NCBI RefSeq assembly: GCF_013387485.1
Contig: NZ_JABBXB010000015.1
Coordinates: 1-56,228 of the forward strand
Source: Stenotrophomonas sp. SAM-B
Lineage (GTDB): Bacteria; Pseudomonadota; Gammaproteobacteria; Xanthomonadales; Xanthomonadaceae
Direction: 5' to 3'
Length of the DNA: 56,228 nt
In this document: positions 1-8,600 of the stretch, one piece after another
How positions within the stretch are numbered: position 1 is the stretch's first letter
Layout of the letters: each line of letters opens with the position of its first letter
Notes under the pieces: model-generated
What the model was told of the DNA's origin: nothing
The model's database searches: none
Seen by the model: the letters and a program-made list of their open reading frames with translations, nothing else
Program-made: the position numbers and the translations under genes

Positions 1-7
1 CCGTGTG

Positions 8-87
8 GTAGTGCCGGCCGCTGGCCGGCAACCGGGCGGCCCTTCCCGGGCGGGCAACCGGAGGAGCCGGCCAGCGGCCGGCACTAC
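8..87. repeat. Inverted pair of SMAG-like palindromic repeats
   Basis: GTAG at 8-11 is followed by a GC-rich palindrome (GTGCCGGCCGCTGGCCGGCA), and a near mirror copy ends in CTAC at 84-87. The two copies face each other and could fold into one long hairpin. The terminal GTAG and palindromic body match the SMAG (Stenotrophomonas GTAG) class of REP-like elements. No gene is visible in bases 1-287. Confidence 0.7.
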
Positions 88-157
88 CTGCGACCCGGGC
101 GCGCGTGCATCGCTTGAGGCACACATGGTGTGGCTCTACCCGTCACGCACCGCACAC

Positions 158-187
158 AAAAAAGCCCCGGCTCGCGCCGGGGCTTTT
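158..187 (-). terminator. Bidirectional intrinsic terminator of the RND operon
   Basis: AAGCCCCGGC and GCCGGGGCTT form a strong stem. On the minus strand the stem is followed by six T residues and on the plus strand by four. It lies about 100 bases beyond the stop of the RND pump gene, so it can end that operon and also transcription arriving from the left edge. Confidence 0.8.
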
Positions 188-197
188 GCATTTCAGT

Positions 198-253
198 GTG
201 ACCACCAACGGTGGTCACCTACCGATCAGCGTGACCACCCACGATGGTCACCT
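198..253. repeat. Tandem SMAG-like dimer
   Basis: GTGACCACC-AAC-GGTGGTCAC followed by CTAC (198-222) is a complete palindromic unit. A second, decayed unit (231-252) has an imperfect palindrome and CTGG in place of CTAC. Both units point the same way and sit between the RND stop codon and the terminator. Confidence 0.7.
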
Positions 254-287
254 GGCGGGGCGGGGCAGCCGTGGCTGCCCCTGTGCA

Positions 288-3200
288 TCAACGATCCGGA
301 CGGTGGGCCGTATTGGCTTCGCCCTGGCGCTCCAGGAACTCCTTGGACGGTTCGTCCAGCTTGTCGCCCAGCATGCGGCGGACCACCACGAAGAACACCG
401 GGATCATCAGCAGGCCCAGGAAGGTGGCGAACACCATGCCGCCGATCACGCCGGTACCGATCGCGTGGCGCGCGTTGGCGCCGGCACCGGTGGAGATGGC
501 CATCGGCACCACGCCCATGATGAAGGCGAACGAGGTCATCAGGATCGGACGGAAGCGCAGGCGCGAGGCTTCGATGGTTGCTTCGCGCAGGTTCTTGCCC
601 GCGGCCCGCTGTTCCACCGCGAACTCCACGATCAGGATCGCGTTCTTCGCGGCCAGGCCGATCACCGTGATCAGGCCGATCTTGAAGTACAGATCGTTCG
701 GCAGGCCACGTGCCAGCGAGAAGGCCAGGGCGCCGAGGACGCCCAGCGGCACCACCAGCAGCACCGCCACCGGGATCGACCAGCTTTCATACAGCGCGGC
801 CAGGCAGAGGAACACCACCACGATGGACAGCACCAGCAGCAGGGTCGCGGCGTTGCCGGCCAGGATTTCCTGGTAGGACATGCCCGACCAGTCGTAGCCG
901 AAGCCTGCCGGCAGGTCGTCGTTGACGATCCGCTCCATCGCCTGCATCGCCTCGCCCGAGCTGCGCCCGGCCGCCTGCGAACCGACGATGTTGACCGCCG
1001 AGTAGCCGTTGTAGCGGCTCAGCGATGGCGGTGCGGACACCCATTCGGACTTCACCACGGTGCTCAGCGGAATCATCGCCTGCGTGCCGTCGGGATTGGT
1101 CTGCAGCGTGCTCGGCGTGTAGAAGCTGTTCAACGACTCCGCGCCGGTGCGGTACGGGCCATCGGCCTGCAGGGTCACGCGCTTGATGCGGCCTTCATAG
1201 AAGAAGTCGTTGACGTACACCGGGGCCAGCATCAGCTGAATGGTGCTGTACACGTCCGAGACCGACAGGCCCATGGTCTGCGCCTGCACGCGATCCACGT
1301 GCAACTGCAGCTGCGGCGCGTTTTCCAGGCCGTTCGGGCGTACGCCGGTCAGCAGATCGCTTTCCTGCGCGGCCTTGCCGAGCAGGATGTTGCGCGCCTG
1401 CGTCAGCTGCTCATAGCCCACGCCGCCACGGTCCTGCAGCCACATGTCGAAGCCGCCGAACTGACCCAGGCCCTGCACGGTCGGCAGGTTGACCACGAAG
1501 ATCTGCGCCTCCTTGATGCCGAAGAACGCGCCGTTCATGTTGTTGATGAACTCGGGCACCGTGATGTCGCGGTCCGCCCAGGGCTTGAGGCGGATGAAGC
1601 CCATGCCCACGTTTTCACCGGAACCGACGAAGCTGAAACCGGCGACCTGCAGCATGCCTTCGAAGCCATCCTGCTTTTCCAGGATGCCGCGCATCTGGGC
1701 GAACGCGTGGTTGGTCTGCGACTTGGTCGAGCCCGGCGGCAGCTGCACGATCGCCAGCGCATAGCCCTGGTCTTCTTCCGGCAGGAAGCTGCCCGGCATG
1801 CGCGTGAACAGGAAACCGCACAGCGCGGTCAGCACCACGAACAGGATCATCCAGCGCGGGGCATGCTTCACCGCCGAGGTGATGTGGCCCACGTAGGTGT
1901 TGCTGACCTTGTCGTAGTACTTGTTGAAGGTGCGGTAGACGATGTTCGGCTTGTCGTTGTGCGTCGGTTTGAGGAACGTCGCGCACAGCGCCGGGGTGAA
2001 GCCCAGTGCCAGGAACGCCGAGAAGGCCATCGCGATGGCGATGGTCAGCGCGAACTGCTTGTAGATCTCACCGGCGGCACCGCCCTGCAGGGCCGACGGA
2101 ATGAACACCGCGGCCAGCACGACCGTGATCGCGACCACCGCACCGGTGATCTGGGTCATGGCCTTCTGGGTGGCGGCCTTGGGCGGCAGCTTCTCCTCGG
2201 TCATGATGCGTTCGACGTTCTCGATGACCACGATGGCGTCATCGACCACGATGCCGATCGCCAGCACCATCGCAAACAGCGTCAGCTGGTTGATGGTGAA
2301 GCCGATGATGCTCATGCCCAGGAACGTACCCAGCAGCGCGACCGGGATGACCAGGGTCGGGATCAGGGTGGCGCGGAAGTTCTGCAGGAAGATCAGCATC
2401 ACCAGGAAGACCAGCGCGACCGCTTCGATCAGGGTCTTGACCACTTCCTCGATCGAGATCTTCACGAAGGTGGTGCTGTCGTACGGCGAGAACCAGCTGA
2501 CACCGGCCGGGAAGCTCGGCGACAGCTCGTCCATCTTGGCGGTGACCGCGTTGGCCACGTTCAGGGCGTTGGCACCCGGCAGCAGCTGGATCGCGAAGGC
2601 GCCGGTCGGCTTGCCGTTGTACTGCGTGTCAAAGCCGTAGTTGTTCGCACCGAAGGCGATCCGGGCGATGTCCTTGAGCAGCACGCGCGAGCCGTCGGTG
2701 TTGGCGCGCAGGATGATGTTCTCGAACTCTTCCGGCGAGCTGAAGCGGCCTTCGGCCGAGACCGTCGCGGTGAAGTAATGCCCTTCCGGCGAGGGATCCG
2801 AGCCCAGCGAACCAGCCGCGAACTGCACGTTCTGGTCCTTGATCGCGGCCAGCACCTGCGTGGCGGACAGGCCATAACCCTGCATCTTTTCCGGGTTGAG
2901 CCAGATGTTCATGGCGTACTCGGAACCGAACTGCTGGGTGCTGCCCACGCCAGGGATGCGCGAGATCTGGTCGAGCACGCGCGAACCGACGATGTCGTTG
3001 AGGGCATCGCGGTCGATTGAGGCGCTGTCGGACTGCAGGGCCACCACCATCAGGAAGCCGGCGTTGGCCTTGGCCACCACCACACCCTGCTGGGTCACTT
3101 CGGTCGGCAGGCGAGGGGTCGCCAGCGAGACCTTGTTCTGCACCTGCACCTGGGCGATATCGGCATCGGTGCCGGTCTCGAAGGTCAGGGTGATGGTGAC

Positions 3201-3461
3201 GCGGCCGTTGGAGGCCGAGGAGGAGCTGAAGTACAGCAGGTGATCGATACCGGTCAGCTGCTGCTCGATCACCTGGGTGACCGACTTTTCGGCGGTGTCG
3301 GCGCTGGCGCCGGGGTAGGTGGCGCTCACCGTCACCTGGGGAGGTGCGATGCTCGGGTAGGACTCCACGCCCAGACCCAGGATCGAGATCACGCCTGCAA
3401 GCGAGATCAGGATCGCGACCACCCAGGCGAATACCGGGTGTTCAATGAAAAATTTAGGCAT
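288..3461 (-). CDS. RND multidrug efflux pump, inner-membrane transporter (HAE1/AcrB family)
   Basis: This 1057-residue protein is full length for an AcrB/MexB-type proton antiporter, which moves drugs out of the periplasm in a tripartite pump. It starts MPKFFIEHPVFAWV, the usual HAE1 start. The paired proton-relay aspartates sit at 407-408 in GIVVDDAIVVIENVER, the same numbers as in AcrB, and the TM10 lysine motif IGLAAKNAILIVEF and a downstream Arg in LRFRPILMTSF are present. It follows the adaptor gene by 15 bases and ends the TetR-adaptor-pump operon. No outer-membrane channel gene lies in the operon, so a TolC/OprM-type partner must be encoded elsewhere. This two-gene arrangement resembles Stenotrophomonas systems such as SmeGH or SmeMN; I cannot decide which, so no symbol is given. 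Confidence 0.96.
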   Translation of the reverse strand: MPKFFIEHPVFAWVVAILISLAGVISILGLGVESYPSIAPPQVTVSATYPGASADTAEKSVTQVIEQQLTGIDHLLYFSSSSASNGRVTITLTFETGTDADIAQVQVQNKVSLATPRLPTEVTQQGVVVAKANAGFLMVVALQSDSASIDRDALNDIVGSRVLDQISRIPGVGSTQQFGSEYAMNIWLNPEKMQGYGLSATQVLAAIKDQNVQFAAGSLGSDPSPEGHYFTATVSAEGRFSSPEEFENIILRANTDGSRVLLKDIARIAFGANNYGFDTQYNGKPTGAFAIQLLPGANALNVANAVTAKMDELSPSFPAGVSWFSPYDSTTFVKISIEEVVKTLIEAVALVFLVMLIFLQNFRATLIPTLVIPVALLGTFLGMSIIGFTINQLTLFAMVLAIGIVVDDAIVVIENVERIMTEEKLPPKAATQKAMTQITGAVVAITVVLAAVFIPSALQGGAAGEIYKQFALTIAIAMAFSAFLALGFTPALCATFLKPTHNDKPNIVYRTFNKYYDKVSNTYVGHITSAVKHAPRWMILFVVLTALCGFLFTRMPGSFLPEEDQGYALAIVQLPPGSTKSQTNHAFAQMRGILEKQDGFEGMLQVAGFSFVGSGENVGMGFIRLKPWADRDITVPEFINNMNGAFFGIKEAQIFVVNLPTVQGLGQFGGFDMWLQDRGGVGYEQLTQARNILLGKAAQESDLLTGVRPNGLENAPQLQLHVDRVQAQTMGLSVSDVYSTIQLMLAPVYVNDFFYEGRIKRVTLQADGPYRTGAESLNSFYTPSTLQTNPDGTQAMIPLSTVVKSEWVSAPPSLSRYNGYSAVNIVGSQAAGRSSGEAMQAMERIVNDDLPAGFGYDWSGMSYQEILAGNAATLLLVLSIVVVFLCLAALYESWSIPVAVLLVVPLGVLGALAFSLARGLPNDLYFKIGLITVIGLAAKNAILIVEFAVEQRAAGKNLREATIEASRLRFRPILMTSFAFIMGVVPMAISTGAGANARHAIGTGVIGGMVFATFLGLLMIPVFFVVVRRMLGDKLDEPSKEFLERQGEANTAHRPDR

Positions 3462-3476
3462 GACGGAGGATTCCCG

Positions 3477-4769
3477 TTATTGCTTGTTCGGTTCGGCAGC
3501 CGGAGCGGCGTCGGAGGTGTCGGCGGCGGCGTCGGCCGGCGCGGCAGCGGCATCGGGCTTGGCGGCCGCCGCCGGAGCGGCCCCTGCCGGAGCGGCCCCT
3601 GCCGGAGCAGCACCCGCCGGGGCCTGGCCATTGCCGTTGCCGGCGGCGGGATTCCACGGGGCGGCCTTGGCGGGCGCGCCTTCCTTGACCTTCTGCACGC
3701 CGGCCACGATCACCTGGTCGCCGGCATCCAGCCCGCCACTGACCAGCCAGTTGCTGCCCTGCTGGCCTTCACTCTTCACGTTCTTGCGGATGACCTTGCC
3801 GTCCTTGCCCACGACCAGCACATAGCCGCCGGTGGTGTCGCGCTGCAGCGCCTGCAGCGGCACCAGGTAGGCGTTGTTGCGCTCACCCAGGGTCGCCTGG
3901 AAGCTGACGAAGGCGCCCGGCAGCAGGATCTGCTGCGGGTTCGGCAGCACCGCGCGCAGCGAGACCGCGCCGGTGGCCGGATCGACCGTGGTCGAGGAGA
4001 AGTCCAGCGTTCCCGGCTGGTCGTAGACCGTGCCGTCGGCCAGCTTCACCTGCACGGTGGATTTGCCGTCCCCGCTCAGGGCCAGTGCGCCCTTGGCCTG
4101 GGCCGCGCGCATCTGGGTCAGCTCATCCACGCTCATCGAGAAGTTCACGTACAGCGGGTCGAGCTGGTCCACGGTGGTCAGCAGGGTCACATCGCCCTGG
4201 CCGACCAGCGCGCCTTCGGTGACCTGCTGCTTGCCGGCGCGGCCGCTGATCGGCGAACGCACTTCGGCATACCCGAGGTTGATCCGCGCGCTGGCCAGCG
4301 AGGCCTGGGCCTGCTGCACGGCGGCGGCTGCGGTGCGCTCGGTGGCTTCGGCCGCATCCAGGTCGGACTTGGAGACGTAGGCCTGCGGCGCCAGCGAGCG
4401 GGCGCGGTTGGCGGCGGCCTTGGCATTGGCGGCGGTGGCCTGCGCCGAAGCCAGTTCGGCCTGCGAGGCATTGAGGGCAGCCTGCAGCGGTGCCGGGTCG
4501 ATCAGGAACAGCACCTGGCCTTCCTTCACGTCCGAGCCTTCCTGATACACGCGCTTGAGCAGCACGCCCGGGACGCGGGCACGCACGTCGGCGCTGCGGA
4601 ACGGCGACAGGCGGCCGACCAGCTCGCGCTGCAGCGGCAGGGTCTGCGGCTTGGCCTCGATCACGCCCACCTCCGGCGGCGGCGGGGCCTGCTGCTCTTC
4701 CTTCTTGCAGGCGGTCAACGCAAAGGCGACTGCGCACGTCAGGGCAAGGGTGCGGAGTGGGGCGATCAT
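3477..4769 (-). CDS. RND efflux periplasmic adaptor (membrane fusion) lipoprotein
   Basis: This 430-residue AcrA/MexA-type adaptor would bridge the inner-membrane pump and an outer-membrane channel. An N-terminal signal ends in the lipobox LTAC, with Cys21 as the probable lipidated residue. It is followed by the beta-barrel/lipoyl segment, an Ala-rich alpha-hairpin (about residues 95-160) and the barrel carrying VDQLDPLYVNFSMS. The C-terminal ~60 residues are a low-complexity Ala/Pro/Asp tail that includes repeated GAAPA units, and this tail is not needed in the family. The start ATG shares one base with the stop of the upstream TetR gene, which suggests translational coupling. Substrates cannot be read from the sequence. 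Confidence 0.95.
   Translation of the reverse strand: MIAPLRTLALTCAVAFALTACKKEEQQAPPPPEVGVIEAKPQTLPLQRELVGRLSPFRSADVRARVPGVLLKRVYQEGSDVKEGQVLFLIDPAPLQAALNASQAELASAQATAANAKAAANRARSLAPQAYVSKSDLDAAEATERTAAAAVQQAQASLASARINLGYAEVRSPISGRAGKQQVTEGALVGQGDVTLLTTVDQLDPLYVNFSMSVDELTQMRAAQAKGALALSGDGKSTVQVKLADGTVYDQPGTLDFSSTTVDPATGAVSLRAVLPNPQQILLPGAFVSFQATLGERNNAYLVPLQALQRDTTGGYVLVVGKDGKVIRKNVKSEGQQGSNWLVSGGLDAGDQVIVAGVQKVKEGAPAKAAPWNPAAGNGNGQAPAGAAPAGAAPAGAAPAAAAKPDAAAAPADAAADTSDAAPAAEPNKQ
3571..3615 (-). repeat. 15-bp tandem repeat inside the adaptor gene
   Basis: Three adjacent copies of GCCGGAGCGGCCCCT (the third diverged) encode repeated AGAAP units on the minus strand, in the adaptor's C-terminal tail. 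The unit is a multiple of three, so copy-number change would keep the frame. Confidence 0.8.
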
Positions 4770-5428
4770 CAGGAGAAGCTCCGGTGTTGGTTTGAATGCG
4801 AAGCCGTGGCGGCTTCGGGCGCAGCGAAGGCGCGCAGGAAGCTGTCGACGGAGAATTCTGCCCAGCGGCGGCGCACGGCGGCGTCATCGCGGTGGGGGAT
4901 GTGGAAACGCTGTTTCTCGAAATCCAATCCGGCGATCATGCTCAATAGCAGTTCAGCCATGAAGTGCGGGTCGTCATGCCTCAATTGGCCCCGGGCGGCC
5001 CGTGTTGCCAGCCATTCAGAAACATGAAGCGCCAGTGCCCCGGCGCCGTCCTGGTAAAGGGTACGGGCTTCCTGGGGGAACTGGCTGGATTCGGTTGCGA
5101 TCAGCCGCCGGGCCTGGACCACGTGCGGTTGATTGAAATGGTCCAGGTAGTCGTTGGCGAACTGCAGCAGGCTGCCACGCAGGTCATCACCGTCGAGTGA
5201 GCGCAGCCCGGCGGTGGCGCGGCAGACATGCCGCTGCATCACCCGCTTGAGCAGTTCCTGCTTGCTGCCGTAGCGGCTGTAGAGCGTCTGCTTGGAGCAG
5301 CCCGCATGCTGGGCCACCGCGTCCATGCTCAATTGCATGCCCTGGCTGGCCAGCAGTTCGCGCACGGCATCGAACACGCGGTGATCGCGCGCGTCCAGGG
5401 TGCTGGCGGCGGGGTGTGGGGGAGTCAC
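4769..5428 (-). CDS. TetR-family repressor of the RND operon
   Basis: This 219-residue protein has an N-terminal TetR helix-turn-helix at about residues 20-65, containing MDAVAQHAGCSKQTLYSRYGS followed by KQELLKRVM. The remainder is the variable ligand-binding domain. It is first in the operon and its stop overlaps the adaptor start (TGATG), so it is cotranscribed with the pump rather than divergent as SmeT is from SmeDEF. The start is GTG at 5426-5428. No Shine-Dalgarno is possible if transcription begins where the -10 box predicts. A palindrome just upstream suggests autorepression. The inducer is unknown. Confidence 0.92.
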   Translation of the reverse strand: MTPPHPAASTLDARDHRVFDAVRELLASQGMQLSMDAVAQHAGCSKQTLYSRYGSKQELLKRVMQRHVCRATAGLRSLDGDDLRGSLLQFANDYLDHFNQPHVVQARRLIATESSQFPQEARTLYQDGAGALALHVSEWLATRAARGQLRHDDPHFMAELLLSMIAGLDFEKQRFHIPHRDDAAVRRRWAEFSVDSFLRAFAAPEAATASHSNQHRSFS

Positions 5429-5432
5429 GGGG

Positions 5433-5463
5433 TGGACTATACCGTCCAGTTCAGAATTGTAGA
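5433..5463 (-). promoter_or_regulatory. Promoter and probable TetR operator of the RND operon
   Basis: On the minus strand TCTACA (5463-5458) and TATAGT (5441-5436) are separated by 16 bases, a plausible sigma-70 promoter. The imperfect palindrome TGGACTATACCGTCCA (5433-5448) covers the -10 box and is a good candidate operator for the adjacent TetR protein. Seven bases past the -10 box lies the GTG start codon (5428), implying a leaderless message. Confidence 0.55.
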
Positions 5464-5648
5464 AGCCTTGTTTTTCCGCGGCGTTTGATACCCGACGTCA
5501 CGTTGCAATGGAAGCGGTCGATGCTGCGCTACACCAGACGCCGACCCACATGTCCGTACCCGGCCGAATTGGCATCGCCGATGTAAACGCCACCCAACCC
5601 GAAAGACCTTATTCCGTCCTGCAGCAAGGTATTTCTGTGCGGTAGGCC

Positions 5649-5654
5649 TACAAT
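5649..5654 (+). promoter_or_regulatory. Possible -10 box of the glutamate dehydrogenase gene
   Basis: TACAAT lies 37 bases before the ATG at 5692. No convincing -35 box stands 16-18 bases upstream and no clear Shine-Dalgarno precedes the start, so this is a weak call. The rest of the 5464-5691 spacer shows no gene. Confidence 0.3.
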
Positions 5655-5691
5655 TTCATTTTCCCAACTGAGCATCACGCACCGCTCCGTC

Positions 5692-8600
5692 ATGAAACCG
5701 CAAAAACCAGCAGCCAAGACCGTGAAAAACAAATCCAAACCAGCCGATACGCAGACTGTTTCGCCAGTGGGCTTCTCGCTGGAGCCGGTGTACACGGCCT
5801 TGCGCAAGCGCTACCCGTCGGCCGGGCAGGCCGAGGCAGTGGCTTTTGCCGCCGACTTCTACAAGCGCATGGAGGCGGACGAGTTCCCGCACCACAGCGC
5901 GGAGGAGTGGGCCGCACTGGCAGCGGACACGCTGGAATTCGCGCGTGTGCGCAAGTCCGGCAAGGCCAACGTCCGCGTGTTCAACCCGACGCTGAAGAGC
6001 AACGGGTGGGAGTCGCCGCATACGGTGCTGCAGATCGTCAACGACGATATGCCGTTCCTGGTGGACACCGTCACGATGTCGCTGGCCGAGCATGGCGTCG
6101 GCGTGCACGTGCTGGGTCACCCGGTGATCCGCTTCGCGCGTGACAAGGCCGGCAAGCTGACCGGCGTCAGCGACGGCACCGCCGAATCGGTGATGCTGCT
6201 GGAGATCGACCGCCAGCCGGCCGAAGCCATGGCCGACGTCGAGAAGGCGATCATCAAGGCGCTGGACGAGGTGCGTGCCATCGTCCGCGATTGGGACGCG
6301 ATGCGTGCCAAGGCGCAGAGCCTGGCCGACGACCTGGGCAGCCGCCAGCTGCCGGTCGACGCCGCGTCGCGGGCCGAAGCACAGGAGTTCCTGCGCTGGG
6401 CCGCCGACAACCACTTCACCTTCTTCGGCTACCGCGAATACCGCGTGGAGAAGCAGGGCAAGGAAGACGTGCTGGCGCCGCTCAACGACACCGGCCTGGG
6501 CCTGATGCGCGGGCAGGACAAGTCCGCCGCGCGCCCGGTCAAGACGCTCGCCGCGCAGGGCCTCAATGCCACCACCGGCTTGAAGGACGCGCTGATCCTG
6601 ACCAAGACCAATGCCCGTTCGCGCGTGCATCGCTCCGGTTACATGGATTACATCGGCGTGCTGGAATTCGACGCCAAGGGCAAGATCATCGGTGAGCAGC
6701 GCTTCCTGGGCCTGTTCACCTCCAGCGCCTACAATCGCCGCCCGTGGGAAATCCCGCTGGTGCGTCAGCGCCACGAATACGTGATGAGCAAGTCCGGCCT
6801 CGCGCCGAGCAGCCACAGCGGCAAGGCCCTGCGCCACATCCTGGAAACCCTGCCGCGCGAAGAACTGTTCCAGTCCAGCGAGGACGAACTGTTCCGCACC
6901 GCCATGGGCGTGCTGGGCCTGCAGGAGCGCGTGCGCAGCCGCCTGTTCCTGCGCCGCGACAAGTACAGCCGTTTCATCTCCGCGTTGGTGTACCTGCCGC
7001 GCGAACGCTTCAACACCGATGTGCGCCTGCGCATCGAAGCAATGCTCAAGGACGCCCTGCAGGGCGAGTATGTGGACAGCTCGGTGGTGCTCGGTGAGTC
7101 GCCGCTGGCCCAGGTGCACCTGATCGTGCGTCCGAAAGCAGGCCAGACCCTGGAAGTGGACACCAGCGAACTGGAGCAGAAGCTCGCCCAGGTGCTGCGC
7201 AACTGGCAGGACGATCTGCGCGAAGCGCTGGTCGCCCGCCACGGTGAAGCCGAAGGCCTGCGCATCGCCGCGCGTATCGGCAAGGCGCTGCCGGCCGGTT
7301 ACATCGAAGACTCCAGCACCGAGATCGCCGCCAACGACGTCAGCCAGCTGGATGCGCTGACCGGTCCGGACGATCTGCGCCTGAGCCTGCAGGCCGTGCA
7401 TCGCGAAGAAGGCGATGGCCTGCGCCTGAAGCTGTATCGCCAGCTGGACGACATTCCGTTGTCCGATGCGCTGCCGATGATGGAGAACATGGGCCTGCGC
7501 GTGATCTCCGAGCGTCCGTACCGTCTCACGGTCGATAACGCCCCGGTGTACGTGCAGGACTTCGAAGCGGAATCGGTGGCCGGTGCGATCGATGCGCCGA
7601 GCGTCGATGCCGCCTTCGGTGAAACCTTCGCCCGCGTGTGGCACGGCGATGCCGAGAACGATGGCTTCAACCGCCTCGTGCTCGCCGCCGGCCTGCACTG
7701 GCGCCAGGTCGCGATGCTGCGTGGCTACTGCAAGTACCTGCTGCAGACCGGCGTGCCGTTCTCGCAGGCCTACGTGGAAGGCACCTTCACCCGCTACCCA
7801 CTGCTGGCCCGCCTGCTGGTGGAGCTGTTCGAAGCCCGCTTCGATCCGGCCACCGGCCATGAGAGCAAGGACGCGATCGCCGAGGGCCAGGCCCAGCTGC
7901 GCGCGCACCTGACCGTGCTCGCCGGCGGCGACGAAGCCACCCTGAAAGTGCTCAAGACCGTGGTCGATGCGCGCAAGGGCGACCGTACCGTGCAGATGGA
8001 TGCCGCGCGCGATGCGCTGCTGAAGCTGATGGACCGCGTCTCCAGCCTCGATGAGGACCGCATCCTGCGCAGCTTCATGGGCGTGATCGATGCGACCCTG
8101 CGCACCAGCTACTACCAGACCGATGCCGAGGGCCGTCCGGGCCACGTCATCAGCTTCAAGTTTGATTCGGCGCTGGTGCCGGACCTGCCCAAGCCGCGCC
8201 CGTACCGCGAAATCTTCGTGTACGGCCCGCGCGTGGAAGGTACTCACCTGCGCTTCGGTGCCGTCGCCCGTGGCGGCCTGCGCTGGTCGGACCGTCGCGA
8301 AGACTTCCGTACCGAGGTGCTGGGCCTGGTCAAGGCACAGATGGTCAAGAACACCGTGATCGTGCCGGTCGGTGCGAAGGGCGGCTTCTTCGCCAAGATG
8401 CCGCCGGTCAACGGCGACCGTGATGCGGTGTTCGCCAACGGCGTGGCCTGCTACAAGCTGTTCATCCAGGGCCTGCTGGACATCACCGACAACATCGTCA
8501 ACAACAAGATCGTGCCGCCGGTGGACGTGGTCCGCCACGACATGGACGACCCGTACCTGGTGGTGGCGGCCGACAAGGGCACCGCGACGTTCTCCGACAT

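Noticed and set aside
105..3020. Long plus-strand reading frame opposite the RND pump gene
   Set aside because: It is antisense to a full-length RND transporter with all family motifs, and its His/Gln/Arg-rich content is typical of a high-GC shadow frame.
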